Positions 1 through 8,495 are shown, counted from the stretch's first letter. The stretch is 64,000 bases of DNA from Providencia heimbachae ATCC 35613 (GCF_001655055.1 NZ_LXEW01000038.1:62001-126000); one strand, 5' to 3'. The notes: generated by a model not told the origin, from the letters alone. A program made the numbers and translations.

Positions 1-442
1 CTGCCCGCTCTAGTTGATTATCAAGGTTATGACCATCTTGTGCCGAAATAATCCCTTCAAGGATACCTTGCTCTTTAGCTAATTTATCAAAGTCAGCATC
101 AGGTTCGGCATAAGCAGCATAAACTTCATCCAAGCGAGTCAATGCATTTTTAACTTCACTAACCGCTTCTTCTACCGCTTCACGCACGGTATGTTCAAGA
201 TTCAGCTTAGGTTCTTGAGGCAGATAACCAATTTTAATACCTGGTTGAGGACGAGCTTCCCCCTCAATGTCAGTATCAATACCCGCCATAATGCGCAGTA
301 GGGTTGATTTACCTGCTCCGTTAAGACCTAAAACACCGATCTTTGCGCCAGGAAAGAAGCTTAAAGAGATATTTTTTAAAATATGACGTTTCGGTGGAAC
401 AATTTTTCCAACCCGATACATAGAGTAGACGTATTGAGCCAA
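1..442 (-). CDS. ettA: Energy-dependent translational throttle protein EttA (5' part only)
   Basis: ABC-F ATPase that binds the ribosomal E site and gates entry into elongation according to ATP/ADP level. Only the first 147 codons lie in the window; family members are about 555 residues, so the gene runs off the left edge. Visible are the ABC-F N-terminus (MAQYVYSMYRVGKIVPPKRH) and the first Walker A motif GLNGAGKST at about residues 39-47. The only sensible start is a TTG at 442-440: an in-frame TAA stop lies three codons upstream, and an AAAGG ribosome-binding site is about 8 nt away. The next in-frame ATG would remove seven conserved residues. The upstream DNA is an ERIC array. Identity is secure by family alignment from memory. 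Confidence 0.93.
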   Translation of the reverse strand, partial: MAQYVYSMYRVGKIVPPKRHILKNISLSFFPGAKIGVLGLNGAGKSTLLRIMAGIDTDIEGEARPQPGIKIGYLPQEPKLNLEHTVREAVEEAVSEVKNALTRLDEVYAAYAEPDADFDKLAKEQGILEGIISAQDGHNLDNQLERA

Positions 443-596
443 TTTATTTTACCTTTTGTTTTATAAAGGGAATTTTGAAGTTTTTATTTGTTTATAATGC
501 TTAAGCATTAATGCGTCGAAAAGCATTTGATAAACAGCAATAAATTGTTTGGTAGAACTATACCTTAACATGTGTGGATCATCCATCCCTCCCCAT

Positions 597-1019
597 CATA
601 CTTCGAGCCGCAGCGTTGTTGGCTACGCTCGTTAACCTCAGTCACATACTTGTGTATGCTCCTAAGGATTAACTCTCTTGCCGCCTAGCTGCAACACGAA
701 TTATAACGGGGAGGATGTCGCATACTCCGAGCCGCAGCGTTGTTGGCTACGCTCGTTAACCTCAGTCACATACTTGTGTATGCTCCTAAGGATTAACTCT
801 ACTTGCCGCCTAGCTGCAACACGAATTATAACAGGGAGGATGTCGTATACTCCGAGCCGCAGCGTTGTTGGCTACGCTCGTTAACCTCAGTCACATACTT
901 GTGTATGCTCCTAAGGATTAACTCTACTTGCCGCCTAGCTGCAACACGAATTATAACGGGGAGGATGTCGCATACTTCGAGCCGCAGCGTTGTTGGCTAC
1001 GCTCGTTAATCTCAGTCAC
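597..1019 (-). repeat. Tandem array of ERIC elements (three full copies plus a partial fourth)
   Basis: Four head-to-tail copies begin at about 601, 725, 850 and 975 (periods 124, 125 and 125 bp). The fourth breaks off near 1019. Each contains an ERIC core (GTATGCTCCTAAGGATTAAC, close to the classical ERIC-1 primer site) and the terminal GCCGCCTAGCTGCAAC segment, in inverse orientation to the array at 27.3 kb. Copies differ by only a few bases, so the amplification is recent or homogenised. The array fills most of the ettA-higB interval, and the rest of 443-1080 shows nothing else except the higBA promoter. Two short ORFs inside it are products of the repeat itself. Confidence 0.9.
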
Positions 1020-1022
1020 GTG

Positions 1023-1068
1023 TTTACTTTATGAACTGCTTTTCGTATAGTGATGCTATACGCTATAC
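1023..1068 (+). promoter_or_regulatory. higBA promoter with overlapping inverted-repeat operator
   Basis: TTTACT (1023-1028), a 17-bp spacer and TATAGT (1046-1051) make a good sigma-70 promoter. The -10 is embedded in the inverted repeat GTATAG-TGATG-CTATAC (1045-1061), followed by a further GCTATAC half-site (1062-1068). Placement over the -10 fits autorepression by the HigA antitoxin; that role is inferred. Confidence 0.6.
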
Positions 1069-1080
1069 AGGGAGTTTGCC

Positions 1081-1362
1081 GTGATAAAAAGTTTTAAGCA
1101 CAAAGGAATAGAGCGGTTTTTTAAAACGGGAATAACATCGGGTATTCAAGTAAAGCATATAACTAAACTACGGATACAGTTAACGGCGCTGAATACGGCT
1201 AAAAAACCTAACGACATGTCTGCGCCGAGTTGGAAGTTACATCAATTAAAGGGTGCTGATTTACAAAATCATTGGTCAATATCCGTAAATGGAAATTGGC
1301 GGTTAACGTTTAAATTTGAGGGTGAGAATGTCATTCTCGTCGACTACCAAGATTATCATTGA
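1081..1362 (+). CDS. higB: HigB-type toxin (RelE superfamily mRNA interferase)
   Basis: 93-residue basic protein of the HigB/GraT branch of the RelE fold. These toxins cleave mRNA at the ribosome and are neutralised by the downstream HigA. The N-terminus MIKSFKHKG, the core [13 protein letters not shown] and the C-terminus VDYQDYH match the plasmid Rts1 HigB pattern remembered from Proteus. The start is GTG at 1081, with a GGGAG ribosome-binding site 6 nt upstream. Toxin precedes antitoxin, the reversed order typical of higBA, and the genes are separated by 7-10 nt. The pair is absent from this place in E. coli (ettA-slt) and is bounded on both sides by ERIC ends. Activity is inferred from family. 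Confidence 0.88.
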   Translation: MIKSFKHKGIERFFKTGITSGIQVKHITKLRIQLTALNTAKKPNDMSAPSWKLHQLKGADLQNHWSISVNGNWRLTFKFEGENVILVDYQDYH

Positions 1363-1372
1363 GAGGAAGATG

Positions 1373-1651
1373 ATGAGCAAAATGCATAATCCAGAGCATC
1401 CAGGTTTAGTATTACGCGAATATTTAGATGGTATTTCTGTCACTGACGCAGCAAAAGCATTGGGTGTGACTCGAGCTACTTTATCTCGAATTTTGAATGG
1501 AAATAGTGGAATTTCAGCGGATATGGCATTAAGGCTTGAAATTGCGCTAGGGACGAGTGCAGAAATGTGGGTTAATATGCAAGCCCAGTATGAATTATGG
1601 CAAGCAGCCCAAGGTACAAGGCCTGTTGTAAAGGCAATCTTTGCGCACTGA
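1373..1651 (+). CDS. higA: HigA-type antitoxin, XRE-family HTH
   Basis: 92-residue antitoxin and DNA-binding autorepressor that pairs with HigB. The opening MHNPEHPG and the helix-turn-helix [21 protein letters not shown] (about residues 22-42) are typical of the HigA/VapI family. Two adjacent ATGs occur at 1370 and 1373. The second is chosen because the GAGAGGA ribosome-binding site (1361-1367) is too close to the first. A longer in-frame reading from 1316 overlaps higB deeply and has no ribosome-binding site. Expected target is the inverted repeat over the higB promoter at 1045-1068. Confidence 0.87.
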   Translation: MSKMHNPEHPGLVLREYLDGISVTDAAKALGVTRATLSRILNGNSGISADMALRLEIALGTSAEMWVNMQAQYELWQAAQGTRPVVKAIFAH

Positions 1652-1668
1652 TTGCTTAGGTAAATGGT

Positions 1669-1709
1669 CATACTTCGAGCCGCAGCATTGTTGGCTACGC
1701 TCGTTAATC
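1669..1709 (-). repeat. ERIC end fragment, direct repeat of 971-1011
   Basis: 41 bp nearly identical (one mismatch, g to a) to the same part of the fourth ERIC copy at 971-1011, in the same orientation. Sequence similarity stops abruptly after GTTAATC in both places. The two fragments bracket higBA. Confidence 0.85.
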
Positions 1710-1860
1710 GCTTCAAATCATCACTCTTTCGTAAAAGACTGTAAACTCGGTTAATTCAAGAAATCTCCGCTGTTGCTCATTGAAAACTTTCGGTAGCATT
1801 AACATCATTAATATATATTTCGTTAGGGTTCTGACTAAATTTGGCATGGAGCGAGTGGAT

Positions 1861-3777
1861 ATGAAACGTTGGTTGGCGGCAGTTCCAGTGACGATGATGC
1901 TGGTATCCAGCACAGTATGGGCAGATTCTTTGCAGGCGCAGCGTGAGCGCTACCAAGCGATTAAAGTCGCTTGGGATGCTAAAAAAATGGATGAAGTGGA
2001 GCGTTTAATGCCCACTTTATATGAATATCCATTGTATCCTTATTTGGCTTATCGTGAATTGACGCAAGACCTTGATATTGTCTCTCCGAGTCAAGTTCAA
2101 GAATTTATTAATACCTACCCAACCTTACCGGTCGCAAAAAATTTAAAAACACGTTTTGTGAATGAATTAGCGCGTCGCCAAGAATGGAAATCACTGCTTG
2201 CATTTAGTCCGGAAGCACCAAAACCGGCAGAGGCTCAATGCAACTTTTACTTTGCAAATTGGGCTGAAGGTAACAAACAAATTGCTTGGCAAGGGGCAGA
2301 AAAAGCATGGTTGAACGGGCGTTCGATGCCGTCGGCTTGTGACAAACTGTTTAATGAATGGGAAAAAGCAGGTTATTTGACCTCTGAAATGATCCTTGAA
2401 CGTATTAGCCTTGCGATAAAAGAAGGAAATACCGCGGTCGCAACCTACCTAGCAAAACGTTTACCGGCAAATTATAAAACTATCGGTGATGCTTTAGTTA
2501 AGCTACAAAACGATCCTGCATCAGTGGTCACCTTTGCTAAAACCGTTACTCCGACTGACTTTACTCGCCAAGCAACCCTTGCTGGCTTTAGCCGCTATGC
2601 AAGACAATCACCTGATGAGGCACGCGCTGCATTACGGGGTATTAGCTCGGCACAGAAAATGAATATGGCTGAAAGCCAGCAAATGAAAGACAGTATTGCT
2701 TGGCAATATATGGGGGATGTAACGCCGGAACAGGCGACGTGGCGCGATGAAACCATTCGTGAAACTAATTCCACATCGCTCAAAGAACGTCGTGTCCGTT
2801 TAGCATTAGGGCAAGGGGATAAAGCGGGTGTAGCAACATGGCTTAAACAATTGCCTGCTGAAGCTAAAAATAAAGAAGAATGGCAATATTGGCAAGCCAT
2901 TACTTTGCTTAATGAAGGTAAAAAAGCCGAAGGGGAAACCATTTTACGTCAGCTCACAGAAAAACGTGGCTTTTACCCGATGGCGGCAGCACAAAAGCTG
3001 AATATTAGTTACCCAGTGAATGTTCAAAGTGCGGTTAAACCCGATGATAGCGTGGCTAAATTGGCACAAGTACAGCGTGTACGTGAATTGATGTATTGGG
3101 AAATGGATAACCTCGCACGTTCAGAGTGGGTAAGCTTAGTCGCATCATTACCAGCAAATCAACAAGAGCAATTAGCCCGTTATGCATTCGACAATAAATG
3201 GGCCGACTTGAGTGTTCAAGCCACTATTACTGCGAAATTGTGGGATCACTTAGAAGAGCGTTTCCCGTTAGCATGGGATAAAGAATTTAATCAATACACT
3301 AAAAATAAAGCTATCCAAAAAAGCTATGCGATGGCAATTGCACGTCAAGAAAGTGCTTGGAATCCACAAGCGCGTTCTCCTGTTGGCGCAACGGGACTAA
3401 TGCAATTAATGCCTGCGACGGCGAAGCATACAGCGCAAAAGCAAGGTATCAGCGATTACGTGAATGTGAGCCAGCTAACCAATCCAACTAAAAACATTGA
3501 GATAGGAACTGCGTATCTTGATGATGTTTATCAACAGTTTGGTAATAATCGTATCTTAGCGAGTGCGGCTTATAATGCCGGTCCTTCTAGGGTTAATCGT
3601 TGGTTAGGCAATAGTGCAGGGCGTATTGATGCGATAGCCTTTGTCGAAAGTATTCCGTTCTCTGAGACTCGTGGTTATGTGAAAAATGTTTTGTCATATG
3701 ACTTGTTCTATCAACACTTTATGGGACAGAAAGGCGCAACAGTCTTGAATGATAATGAGTGGAATATGAAATATTAA
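1861..3777 (+). CDS. slt: Soluble lytic murein transglycosylase Slt (Slt70)
   Basis: Periplasmic exo-lytic transglycosylase that cleaves the MurNAc-GlcNAc bond of peptidoglycan to form 1,6-anhydromuropeptides. The 638-residue product has a signal peptide (cleavage after VWA, residue 21), a long alpha-superhelical U/L region, and a C-terminal goose-lysozyme-like domain. The catalytic Glu is in RQESAWN (E497), followed by the GLMQLMPATA and AYNAGPSRVNRW motifs. E. coli Slt is 645 residues. ATG 1861 was chosen because GGAG lies 10 nt upstream and it begins the signal peptide; in-frame ATGs at 1780 and 1846 lack a ribosome-binding site. trpR follows, as in E. coli. Confidence 0.95.
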   Translation: MKRWLAAVPVTMMLVSSTVWADSLQAQRERYQAIKVAWDAKKMDEVERLMPTLYEYPLYPYLAYRELTQDLDIVSPSQVQEFINTYPTLPVAKNLKTRFVNELARRQEWKSLLAFSPEAPKPAEAQCNFYFANWAEGNKQIAWQGAEKAWLNGRSMPSACDKLFNEWEKAGYLTSEMILERISLAIKEGNTAVATYLAKRLPANYKTIGDALVKLQNDPASVVTFAKTVTPTDFTRQATLAGFSRYARQSPDEARAALRGISSAQKMNMAESQQMKDSIAWQYMGDVTPEQATWRDETIRETNSTSLKERRVRLALGQGDKAGVATWLKQLPAEAKNKEEWQYWQAITLLNEGKKAEGETILRQLTEKRGFYPMAAAQKLNISYPVNVQSAVKPDDSVAKLAQVQRVRELMYWEMDNLARSEWVSLVASLPANQQEQLARYAFDNKWADLSVQATITAKLWDHLEERFPLAWDKEFNQYTKNKAIQKSYAMAIARQESAWNPQARSPVGATGLMQLMPATAKHTAQKQGISDYVNVSQLTNPTKNIEIGTAYLDDVYQQFGNNRILASAAYNAGPSRVNRWLGNSAGRIDAIAFVESIPFSETRGYVKNVLSYDLFYQHFMGQKGATVLNDNEWNMKY

Positions 3778-3924
3778 CCTTCACAATATTTCATATTCGC
3801 TGAAATTGCCGACTCGGGGCTCATATCGAATTATGTGACCCGAGATGGCCTATTTTAGAGAATATGAGTGAAAGTTGAATAGTTTCATTTATTGGTGATT
3901 TATTGGAACGATGTGTTATTATTT

Positions 3925-3942
3925 GTACTAGTTAAATAGTAT
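3925..3942 (+). promoter_or_regulatory. TrpR operator (autoregulation of trpR)
   Basis: GTACTAGTTAAATAGTAT differs at two positions from the symmetric TrpR operator GTACTAGTTAACTAGTAC. It sits just before the trpR coding region, where E. coli TrpR represses its own gene. Confidence 0.82.
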
Positions 3943-3953
3943 GGATGGACAAA

Positions 3954-4274
3954 ATGATGACTGCGGATAACCAACATGACCCGGCATTAACTGCCGATGA
4001 AAACGATGACTGGCAACGTTTTGTGAACCTGTTGCAGTTGGCATTTGAGCAAAATATCCAGCATTCGGTTCTTCAGTTATTACTGACACCTGATGAGCGT
4101 ACCGCACTGGCGACTCGTGTAAGGATAGTGCAAGAGTTAATGCGAGGGGAAATGAGCCAAAGGGAATTGAAAAATGAGTTAGGTGTAGGAATAGCGACGA
4201 TAACACGGGGTTCGAATAGTTTGAAGTCGGCGCCCATTCCGGTTAAAGAGTGGTTAGAATCTAAATTACTTTGA
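3954..4274 (+). CDS. trpR: Trp operon repressor TrpR
   Basis: Tryptophan-dependent dimeric repressor of trp, aroH, mtr and its own gene. The [32 protein letters not shown] segment (split here by position: helices C to D) and the recognition helix [12 protein letters not shown] are nearly those of E. coli TrpR. About 106 residues. Possible starts are ATGs at 3945, 3954 and 3957. I prefer 3954/3957 because GGATGGA (3943-3949) gives a ribosome-binding site at proper spacing, whereas 3945 is preceded directly by the operator. The variable N-terminus makes the exact start uncertain by four residues. Confidence 0.93.
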   Translation: MMTADNQHDPALTADENDDWQRFVNLLQLAFEQNIQHSVLQLLLTPDERTALATRVRIVQELMRGEMSQRELKNELGVGIATITRGSNSLKSAPIPVKEWLESKLL

Positions 4275-4297
4275 TTTCCTATTATATTGTTATTTAA

Positions 4298-4330
4298 TCA
4301 AAAAACAGGGCTCCTAATTATAGAGCCCCT
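4298..4330 (-). terminator. Intrinsic terminator of yjjX
   Basis: Read on the minus strand, GGGCTC-loop-GAGCCC (arms 4308-4313 and 4323-4328) is followed by TGTTTTTT. The hairpin lies between convergent trpR and yjjX; only the minus direction has a U tract. Confidence 0.75.
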
Positions 4331-4359
4331 AGATGCAATTTAAATTATTTTGAGTATAA

Positions 4360-4896
4360 TTAATCTTCTATCTGGTTTAGCTCTTTATAAATTTCGTGCT
4401 TAATAGGAACTAAGGCCAGTATCAAGGCTTGTTGGTAAACACTCGTGCGTGTTAACACGCCATCAGTGAAGAAACCAATAGCACCGCCTTGCTGTTTGAT
4501 ATTATCAATACCGGTCAGAAACGCCATTTCATCACCAAGTTCACGACCTTCGCGGATACCTGCCAGAATTTTCTCTGGGATCATAATACTTGCAGAACGA
4601 GATTCCCCGCGTATTTGCTTGTGCTCGATAACAATCCAAGCAAAAGTCATATCATCTTCAATACCCGCTTCGATACCGACCCAAAAATCAGCTTCTGGGC
4701 GAACTTGCCTTGATGCCATCACACGTTGTCTTGCACCTGTGCGGGTTTCATTATTACCGATAGGTTGTTGTGGAACGCTGCTATCAACATTAATATCTTC
4801 AATTTGATAACTGCCAGGCCCAAAAACAGCATCGAAAGCAAGATGAATTGCTTTAATTTTGGCAGGATTAGTCGTTGCAGCTATAACTTGGTACAT
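4360..4896 (-). CDS. yjjX: Inosine/xanthosine triphosphatase YjjX
   Basis: 178-residue NTP phosphatase that hydrolyses ITP and XTP and so keeps deaminated purines out of nucleic acids. Recognisable are the N-terminal [11 protein letters not shown] substrate loop (residues 7-17), the [10 protein letters not shown] segment, [10 protein letters not shown], and C-terminal [16 protein letters not shown], all close to E. coli YjjX (about 170 residues). It is divergent from gpmB with a short shared upstream region. Neighbour order trpR-yjjX-gpmB-rob matches E. coli. Start ATG 4896 has a plausible AAGGAAAA ribosome-binding site. Confidence 0.93.
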   Translation of the reverse strand: MYQVIAATTNPAKIKAIHLAFDAVFGPGSYQIEDINVDSSVPQQPIGNNETRTGARQRVMASRQVRPEADFWVGIEAGIEDDMTFAWIVIEHKQIRGESRSASIMIPEKILAGIREGRELGDEMAFLTGIDNIKQQGGAIGFFTDGVLTRTSVYQQALILALVPIKHEIYKELNQIED

Positions 4897-4948
4897 TAAT
4901 TATTTTCCTTTGAACACATACTTCGAAAAGTAATAACGGAACACATCT

Positions 4949-5593
4949 ATGTTACAGGTTTATCTTGTTCGCCATGGCGAAACTGAATGGAACGTGGCTC
5001 GTCGCATACAGGGACAATCTGATAGCCCTCTGACAGCCACTGGAAAACTGCAAGCTCAGCAGGTTGCCAAAAGAGTTAAGTCAGAAGGTATTACCCATAT
5101 TATCACTAGTGATATGGGTCGCACACGTGAAACTGCACAAATTATTGCAGATGAGTGCGGATGTGAAATTATCACAGAACCGCGCTTACGTGAACTAAAT
5201 ATGGGTGTTCTTGAACAGCGAAAAATAGAATCCCTCACGCTGGAAGAAGAACAATGGCGTAAAAGCTTGATCGACGGCACTCAGGGTGGGCGTATTCCTG
5301 AGGGAGAGTCCATGGAAGAATTATACTCTCGTATGTTTGCTGCGCTCAATTCTTGTCGTGAATTACCCGAAGGTAGTCGCCCACTTCTAGTGAGTCATGG
5401 GATTGCGCTAAGCACACTTGTGAGCCGAATTCTTGGGGTTCCTGCTTATTCTGAACGACGTCTACGCCTGCGTAATTGTTCTCTTTCTCGAGTGGATTAT
5501 CAGAACAGCCCTTGGCTGGCGAGTGGATGGATTGTTGAAACGGCAGGGGAAGTGACTCATTTAACCCAGCCCGCATTAGATGAGCAGCAATAG
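4949..5593 (+). CDS. gpmB: Histidine-phosphatase superfamily protein GpmB (YtjC)
   Basis: 214 residues. RHG at 8-10 carries the phospho-accepting histidine, and the second catalytic His is in VSHG (H150). The LVRHGETEWN opening is typical of cofactor-dependent phosphoglycerate mutase-like phosphatases. Although named phosphoglycerate mutase B, E. coli YtjC has little demonstrated mutase activity; phosphatase activity on small phosphometabolites is the more conservative expectation. Located between divergent yjjX and convergent rob, as in E. coli. Confidence 0.92.
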   Translation: MLQVYLVRHGETEWNVARRIQGQSDSPLTATGKLQAQQVAKRVKSEGITHIITSDMGRTRETAQIIADECGCEIITEPRLRELNMGVLEQRKIESLTLEEEQWRKSLIDGTQGGRIPEGESMEELYSRMFAALNSCRELPEGSRPLLVSHGIALSTLVSRILGVPAYSERRLRLRNCSLSRVDYQNSPWLASGWIVETAGEVTHLTQPALDEQQ

Positions 5594-5639
5594 TGAGGCG
5601 AAAAATAGGGAGCTTCAACATCTTTGAAACTCCCGATTA

Positions 5640-6572
5640 TTAGCGTCGAGCTTTTACTGACATATCTGTTTTTATAGGAACACCTGTTTTTATAGGAACA
5701 TAGTAGTCAAATGCGTTGATATGCGCTTTAGGGTCGTCATTACGAGCTTCTTTCGGATCAATATCTTTGATTTTATAGTGTTCAATATCATAGCCAGGCC
5801 GACGTGTTAAATTCAGCTTAGGCAAATAAACCCCATATATTTGATACAAAAATTCTTGTAAAGCGTCTCGCGTTGCTTCACCACTAAAGCTAAATTTCAC
5901 ATACTCACCAGCGGGAATGGTGACATGGCTGTATTGCGTCGTATTAAAGCTCGCATCTTCCGGTCTAACTGCGGTGGTATAAAAAACAGTTTGCTCGTCT
6001 TCTTTTTCTGCATTATGGATCGCATGATGCAAACCAAAAACTTCCGAGGCTACCTGTGTGGTGTGATCTAAATAGTAATGCCAGAATGACTGACGCATCG
6101 CAGAGCAAGCGGTTGACCATTCTTCCAATGCATATGAGCAACTTTGCTCTAAGCCAACTAGCGGTTGTTCTGGCATTTGGATAAATTCATGATCCACATG
6201 CTTATGATTATCTAAAATAATCGGTGGACAAATACCCGTAGCGCACCACTCTTCACTACGACGATAAAAAGCCGGCGTTAGGTTAAATTGTTTCTTAAAC
6301 GCACGGGTAAACGTTTGTTGCGAGTCAAAGCGGTATTGCAACGCAATATCAAGAATCGGGCGGCTAGTTAAGCGAAGTGCAACTGCGGCACGAGAAAGTC
6401 TTCTGGCTCGAATATAAGCACCAATCGCTTGCGAGGTAACGTCTTTGAACATTCTTTGTAAATGCCACTTAGAGTAACCTGCTTTAGCGGCGACATTATC
6501 GAGTGATAGTGGCTTATCAAGGTTATCATCTATCCAACGAAGAAGATCGCGAATAATATTAGTTTGATCCAT
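5640..6572 (-). CDS. rob: Right-origin-binding transcriptional activator Rob
   Basis: AraC/XylS-family activator of the mar/sox/rob regulon. Residues 1-110 form two HTH units (SLDNVAAKAGYSKWHLQRMF and DIALQYRFDSQQTFTRAFKK); the C-terminal half is a GyrI-like ligand-binding domain. 310 residues, against 289 in E. coli. The start is MDQTNIIRDLL, matching E. coli MDQAGIIRDLL; an ATG 11 codons upstream adds non-conserved residues. The C-terminus carries an in-frame 18-bp tandem duplication (about 5666-5700) giving VPIKTG-VPIKTD, followed by a tail not seen in E. coli Rob. Confidence 0.93.
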   Translation of the reverse strand: MDQTNIIRDLLRWIDDNLDKPLSLDNVAAKAGYSKWHLQRMFKDVTSQAIGAYIRARRLSRAAVALRLTSRPILDIALQYRFDSQQTFTRAFKKQFNLTPAFYRRSEEWCATGICPPIILDNHKHVDHEFIQMPEQPLVGLEQSCSYALEEWSTACSAMRQSFWHYYLDHTTQVASEVFGLHHAIHNAEKEDEQTVFYTTAVRPEDASFNTTQYSHVTIPAGEYVKFSFSGEATRDALQEFLYQIYGVYLPKLNLTRRPGYDIEHYKIKDIDPKEARNDDPKAHINAFDYYVPIKTGVPIKTDMSVKARR

Positions 6573-6734
6573 GTATATCCCTAGCCAATGCGACTGATAG
6601 AACAAATACGGGTTATCAATGAGTAGCTATTCTATATCAAGTTACCTTTTTCGTTTATAGTAAATGAGTTGTATTTGAAATTTTGTTACAAAAGATAATG
6701 GTTGCGTTTTTAATTGTTATATATACAAACTCAT

Positions 6735-6838
6735 TTAGCGTTACAAGTAGGCACCAAGCGAAGATAGCCGATTAGCAGAGTTAAACGATATGATTCGGGT
6801 AACGAGGTATGCTGTAACTTGAAATATGATGAGGTATA
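6735..6838. repeat. Divergent ERIC-like element upstream of creA
   Basis: The right end (GTAACTTGAAATATGATGAG) resembles ERIC ends, but the core contains AGCGAAGATAGCC and GATTCGGG instead of the ERIC core. The same core words recur (inverse) at 59380-59507 and in part at 37700-37812. The rest of the rob-creA interval (6573-6889) shows only promoter-like AT-rich DNA. Confidence 0.5.
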
Positions 6839-6889
6839 GGTACTAACAGTTAGGGACACTGCGCGTTTAAGCATAAAAGGAAATCCTAC

Positions 6890-7384
6890 ATGCGTTTTTC
6901 CACGTTAAAAAAAATGACATTAAAAAATATTGTCCTCGCCTCCTTTTTGTCGGTAATACCGATCAGTACTGTATTTGCAGAAGAAATCGGCTCAGTGGAT
7001 ACCGTATTTAAAATATTTGGACCTGACCATAAAATCGTCGTGGAAGCATTTGATGATCCGGATGTTGAAAACGTGACCTGTTATTTGAGCCGTTCTAAAA
7101 CAGGGGGGATCAAAGGGGGTTTAGGTTTAGCGGAAGACACTTCGGATGCGGCTATTTCATGCCAACAAGTCGGGCACATTGAGTTAAGCGAACGTGCTAA
7201 ACGTAATCCGAAAAAAGGCCAAGTAGTTTTTCAAAAAAGAACCTCTTTAGTCTTTAAAAAGCTCCAAGTTGTCCGTTTTTATGACCCAAAACGCAATACG
7301 CTAATTTATTTAACCTATTCGGACAAAATGATCGACGGCTCTCCAAAAAATGCCATCAGCGCCGTGCCGATTATGCCGTGGTAA
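6890..7384 (+). CDS. creA: CreA family exported protein, function unknown
   Basis: 164 residues with an N-terminal signal peptide (cleavage near VFA, residue 30). Two cysteines, C64 in VTCYLS and C91 in AISCQQ, are conserved in CreA and may form a disulphide in the periplasm. The family has no established biochemical role; it is named from linkage to the creBCD carbon-source-responsive genes. Here creBCD is missing and creA is followed directly by arcA on the opposite strand. AAGGAAAT upstream is an acceptable ribosome-binding site for ATG 6890. Confidence 0.9.
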   Translation: MRFSTLKKMTLKNIVLASFLSVIPISTVFAEEIGSVDTVFKIFGPDHKIVVEAFDDPDVENVTCYLSRSKTGGIKGGLGLAEDTSDAAISCQQVGHIELSERAKRNPKKGQVVFQKRTSLVFKKLQVVRFYDPKRNTLIYLTYSDKMIDGSPKNAISAVPIMPW

Positions 7385-7406
7385 GCATGATATAAGTTAA
7401 CAAAGT

Positions 7407-7442
7407 AAAACCTACCGCTAAAAAATGATAGCGGTGGGTTTT
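7407..7442 (+). terminator. Terminator of creA
   Basis: Inverted repeat CCTACCGCTA / TAGCGGTGGG (7411-7420, 7429-7438) followed by TTTT, just downstream of creA. Confidence 0.65.
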
Positions 7443-7470
7443 GCTGCGATTTTTTGTTCAAATGAAACAT

Positions 7471-7504
7471 AAAAAAAAACCGCAATCTTAAGATTGCGGT
7501 TTTC
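7471..7504 (-). terminator. Terminator of arcA
   Basis: Palindrome centred on CTTAAG with ACCGCAATC arms (7478-7503). On the minus strand it runs into a long T tract, so it is a strong intrinsic terminator for arcA. Confidence 0.85.
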
Positions 7505-7521
7505 AATACTGGCGCAGTTAT

Positions 7522-8238
7522 TTACTCGTCTAAATCACCACAAAAACGATAACCTTCACCATGGATAGTGGCGATAATTTCAGGTGTATCAGGTGTTGAT
7601 TCAAAATGCTTACGGATACGACGAATAGTTACGTCAACCGTTCTGTCGTGAGGTTTTAATTCACGGCCAGTCATTTTTTTCAGCAAGTCAGCGCGAGTCT
7701 GAATTTTACCTGGGTTTTCGCAGAAATGTAACATCGCACGGAATTCGCTGCGCGGTAACTTATAATGCTCACCTGTTGGGCTAACCAATGAACGGCTATT
7801 AATATCGAGTTCCCAGCCATTAAATTTATAGCTTTCGACTAAACGACGTTCTTCCGTTCCACCCGCCAGATTCATCGTGCGAGACAGCAGGTTGCGAGCA
7901 CGGATCGTCAGTTCACGTGGATTAAACGGTTTAGTGATGTAGTCATCAGCACCAATTTCAAGGCCAAGAATTTTATCAACTTCATTATCACGGCCAGTCA
8001 AAAACATCAGTGCAATACTCTCTTGCTCACGTAATTCACGTGCAAGCAGAAGACCATTTTTACCGGGTAAGTTAATATCCATGATGACAAGGTTGATGTC
8101 ATGTTCGGACAGAACATTATTCATCTCTTCACCATCAGTGGCTTCATGAACCACATAGCCTTCCGCTTCAAAGATACTTTTCAGCGTATTGCGTGTGACA
8201 ATCTCATCTTCAACAATCAAAATGTGTGGGGTCTGCAT
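7522..8238 (-). CDS. arcA: Aerobic respiration control response regulator ArcA
   Basis: OmpR/PhoB-type regulator that, when phosphorylated by ArcB under low oxygen, represses aerobic respiration genes. 238 residues: receiver domain with D10-D11 acid pocket and phospho-acceptor D54 ([10 protein letters not shown]), then a winged helix with [17 protein letters not shown]. Nearly identical to E. coli ArcA throughout. The divergent 1.1-kb upstream region carries a perfect FNR box at 8496-8509, consistent with the known FNR dependence of arcA in E. coli. arcB is not in the window. Confidence 0.97.
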   Translation of the reverse strand: MQTPHILIVEDEIVTRNTLKSIFEAEGYVVHEATDGEEMNNVLSEHDINLVIMDINLPGKNGLLLARELREQESIALMFLTGRDNEVDKILGLEIGADDYITKPFNPRELTIRARNLLSRTMNLAGGTEERRLVESYKFNGWELDINSRSLVSPTGEHYKLPRSEFRAMLHFCENPGKIQTRADLLKKMTGRELKPHDRTVDVTIRRIRKHFESTPDTPEIIATIHGEGYRFCGDLDE

Positions 8239-8495
8239 AGTTGCTACCTAAAGTATTAAAATAAAAATACTGAACTCACAAGCCGTTTTCAGTTAGGTGG
8301 TTATTGATATTTTTCTCTGAAAAAACAGGTTTATGAGTATAAATTTGTCCATTAAATTTAACAGTGACTTTATGTTGCCTCTTTGGGCAAAAGATTCAAA
8401 AAATGAACCAAAATATAAGCACTTTCCCAATATTGGGCTGTTAACAGCAATATAACAGCTAATACTGCATTTACCACCTAAAAAACTAACTTTTG

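Noticed and set aside
678-1009. Two overlapping 68-codon ORFs with nearly identical products
   Set aside because: They are readings through the ERIC tandem array; the similarity of the products follows from the DNA repeat. There is no ribosome-binding site.
597-1019. Regularly spaced repeats considered as a CRISPR array
   Set aside because: The repeat unit fills the whole 124-125 bp period with no unique spacers, and it matches ERIC. No cas genes are present.
1303-1716. 137-codon minus-strand ORF across higA
   Set aside because: Antisense shadow of higA, which has a recognisable HTH and a ribosome-binding site.
3811-3846. Possible slt terminator (CTCGGG / CCCGAG)
   Set aside because: Six-bp arms, a 24-nt gap and no T tract.
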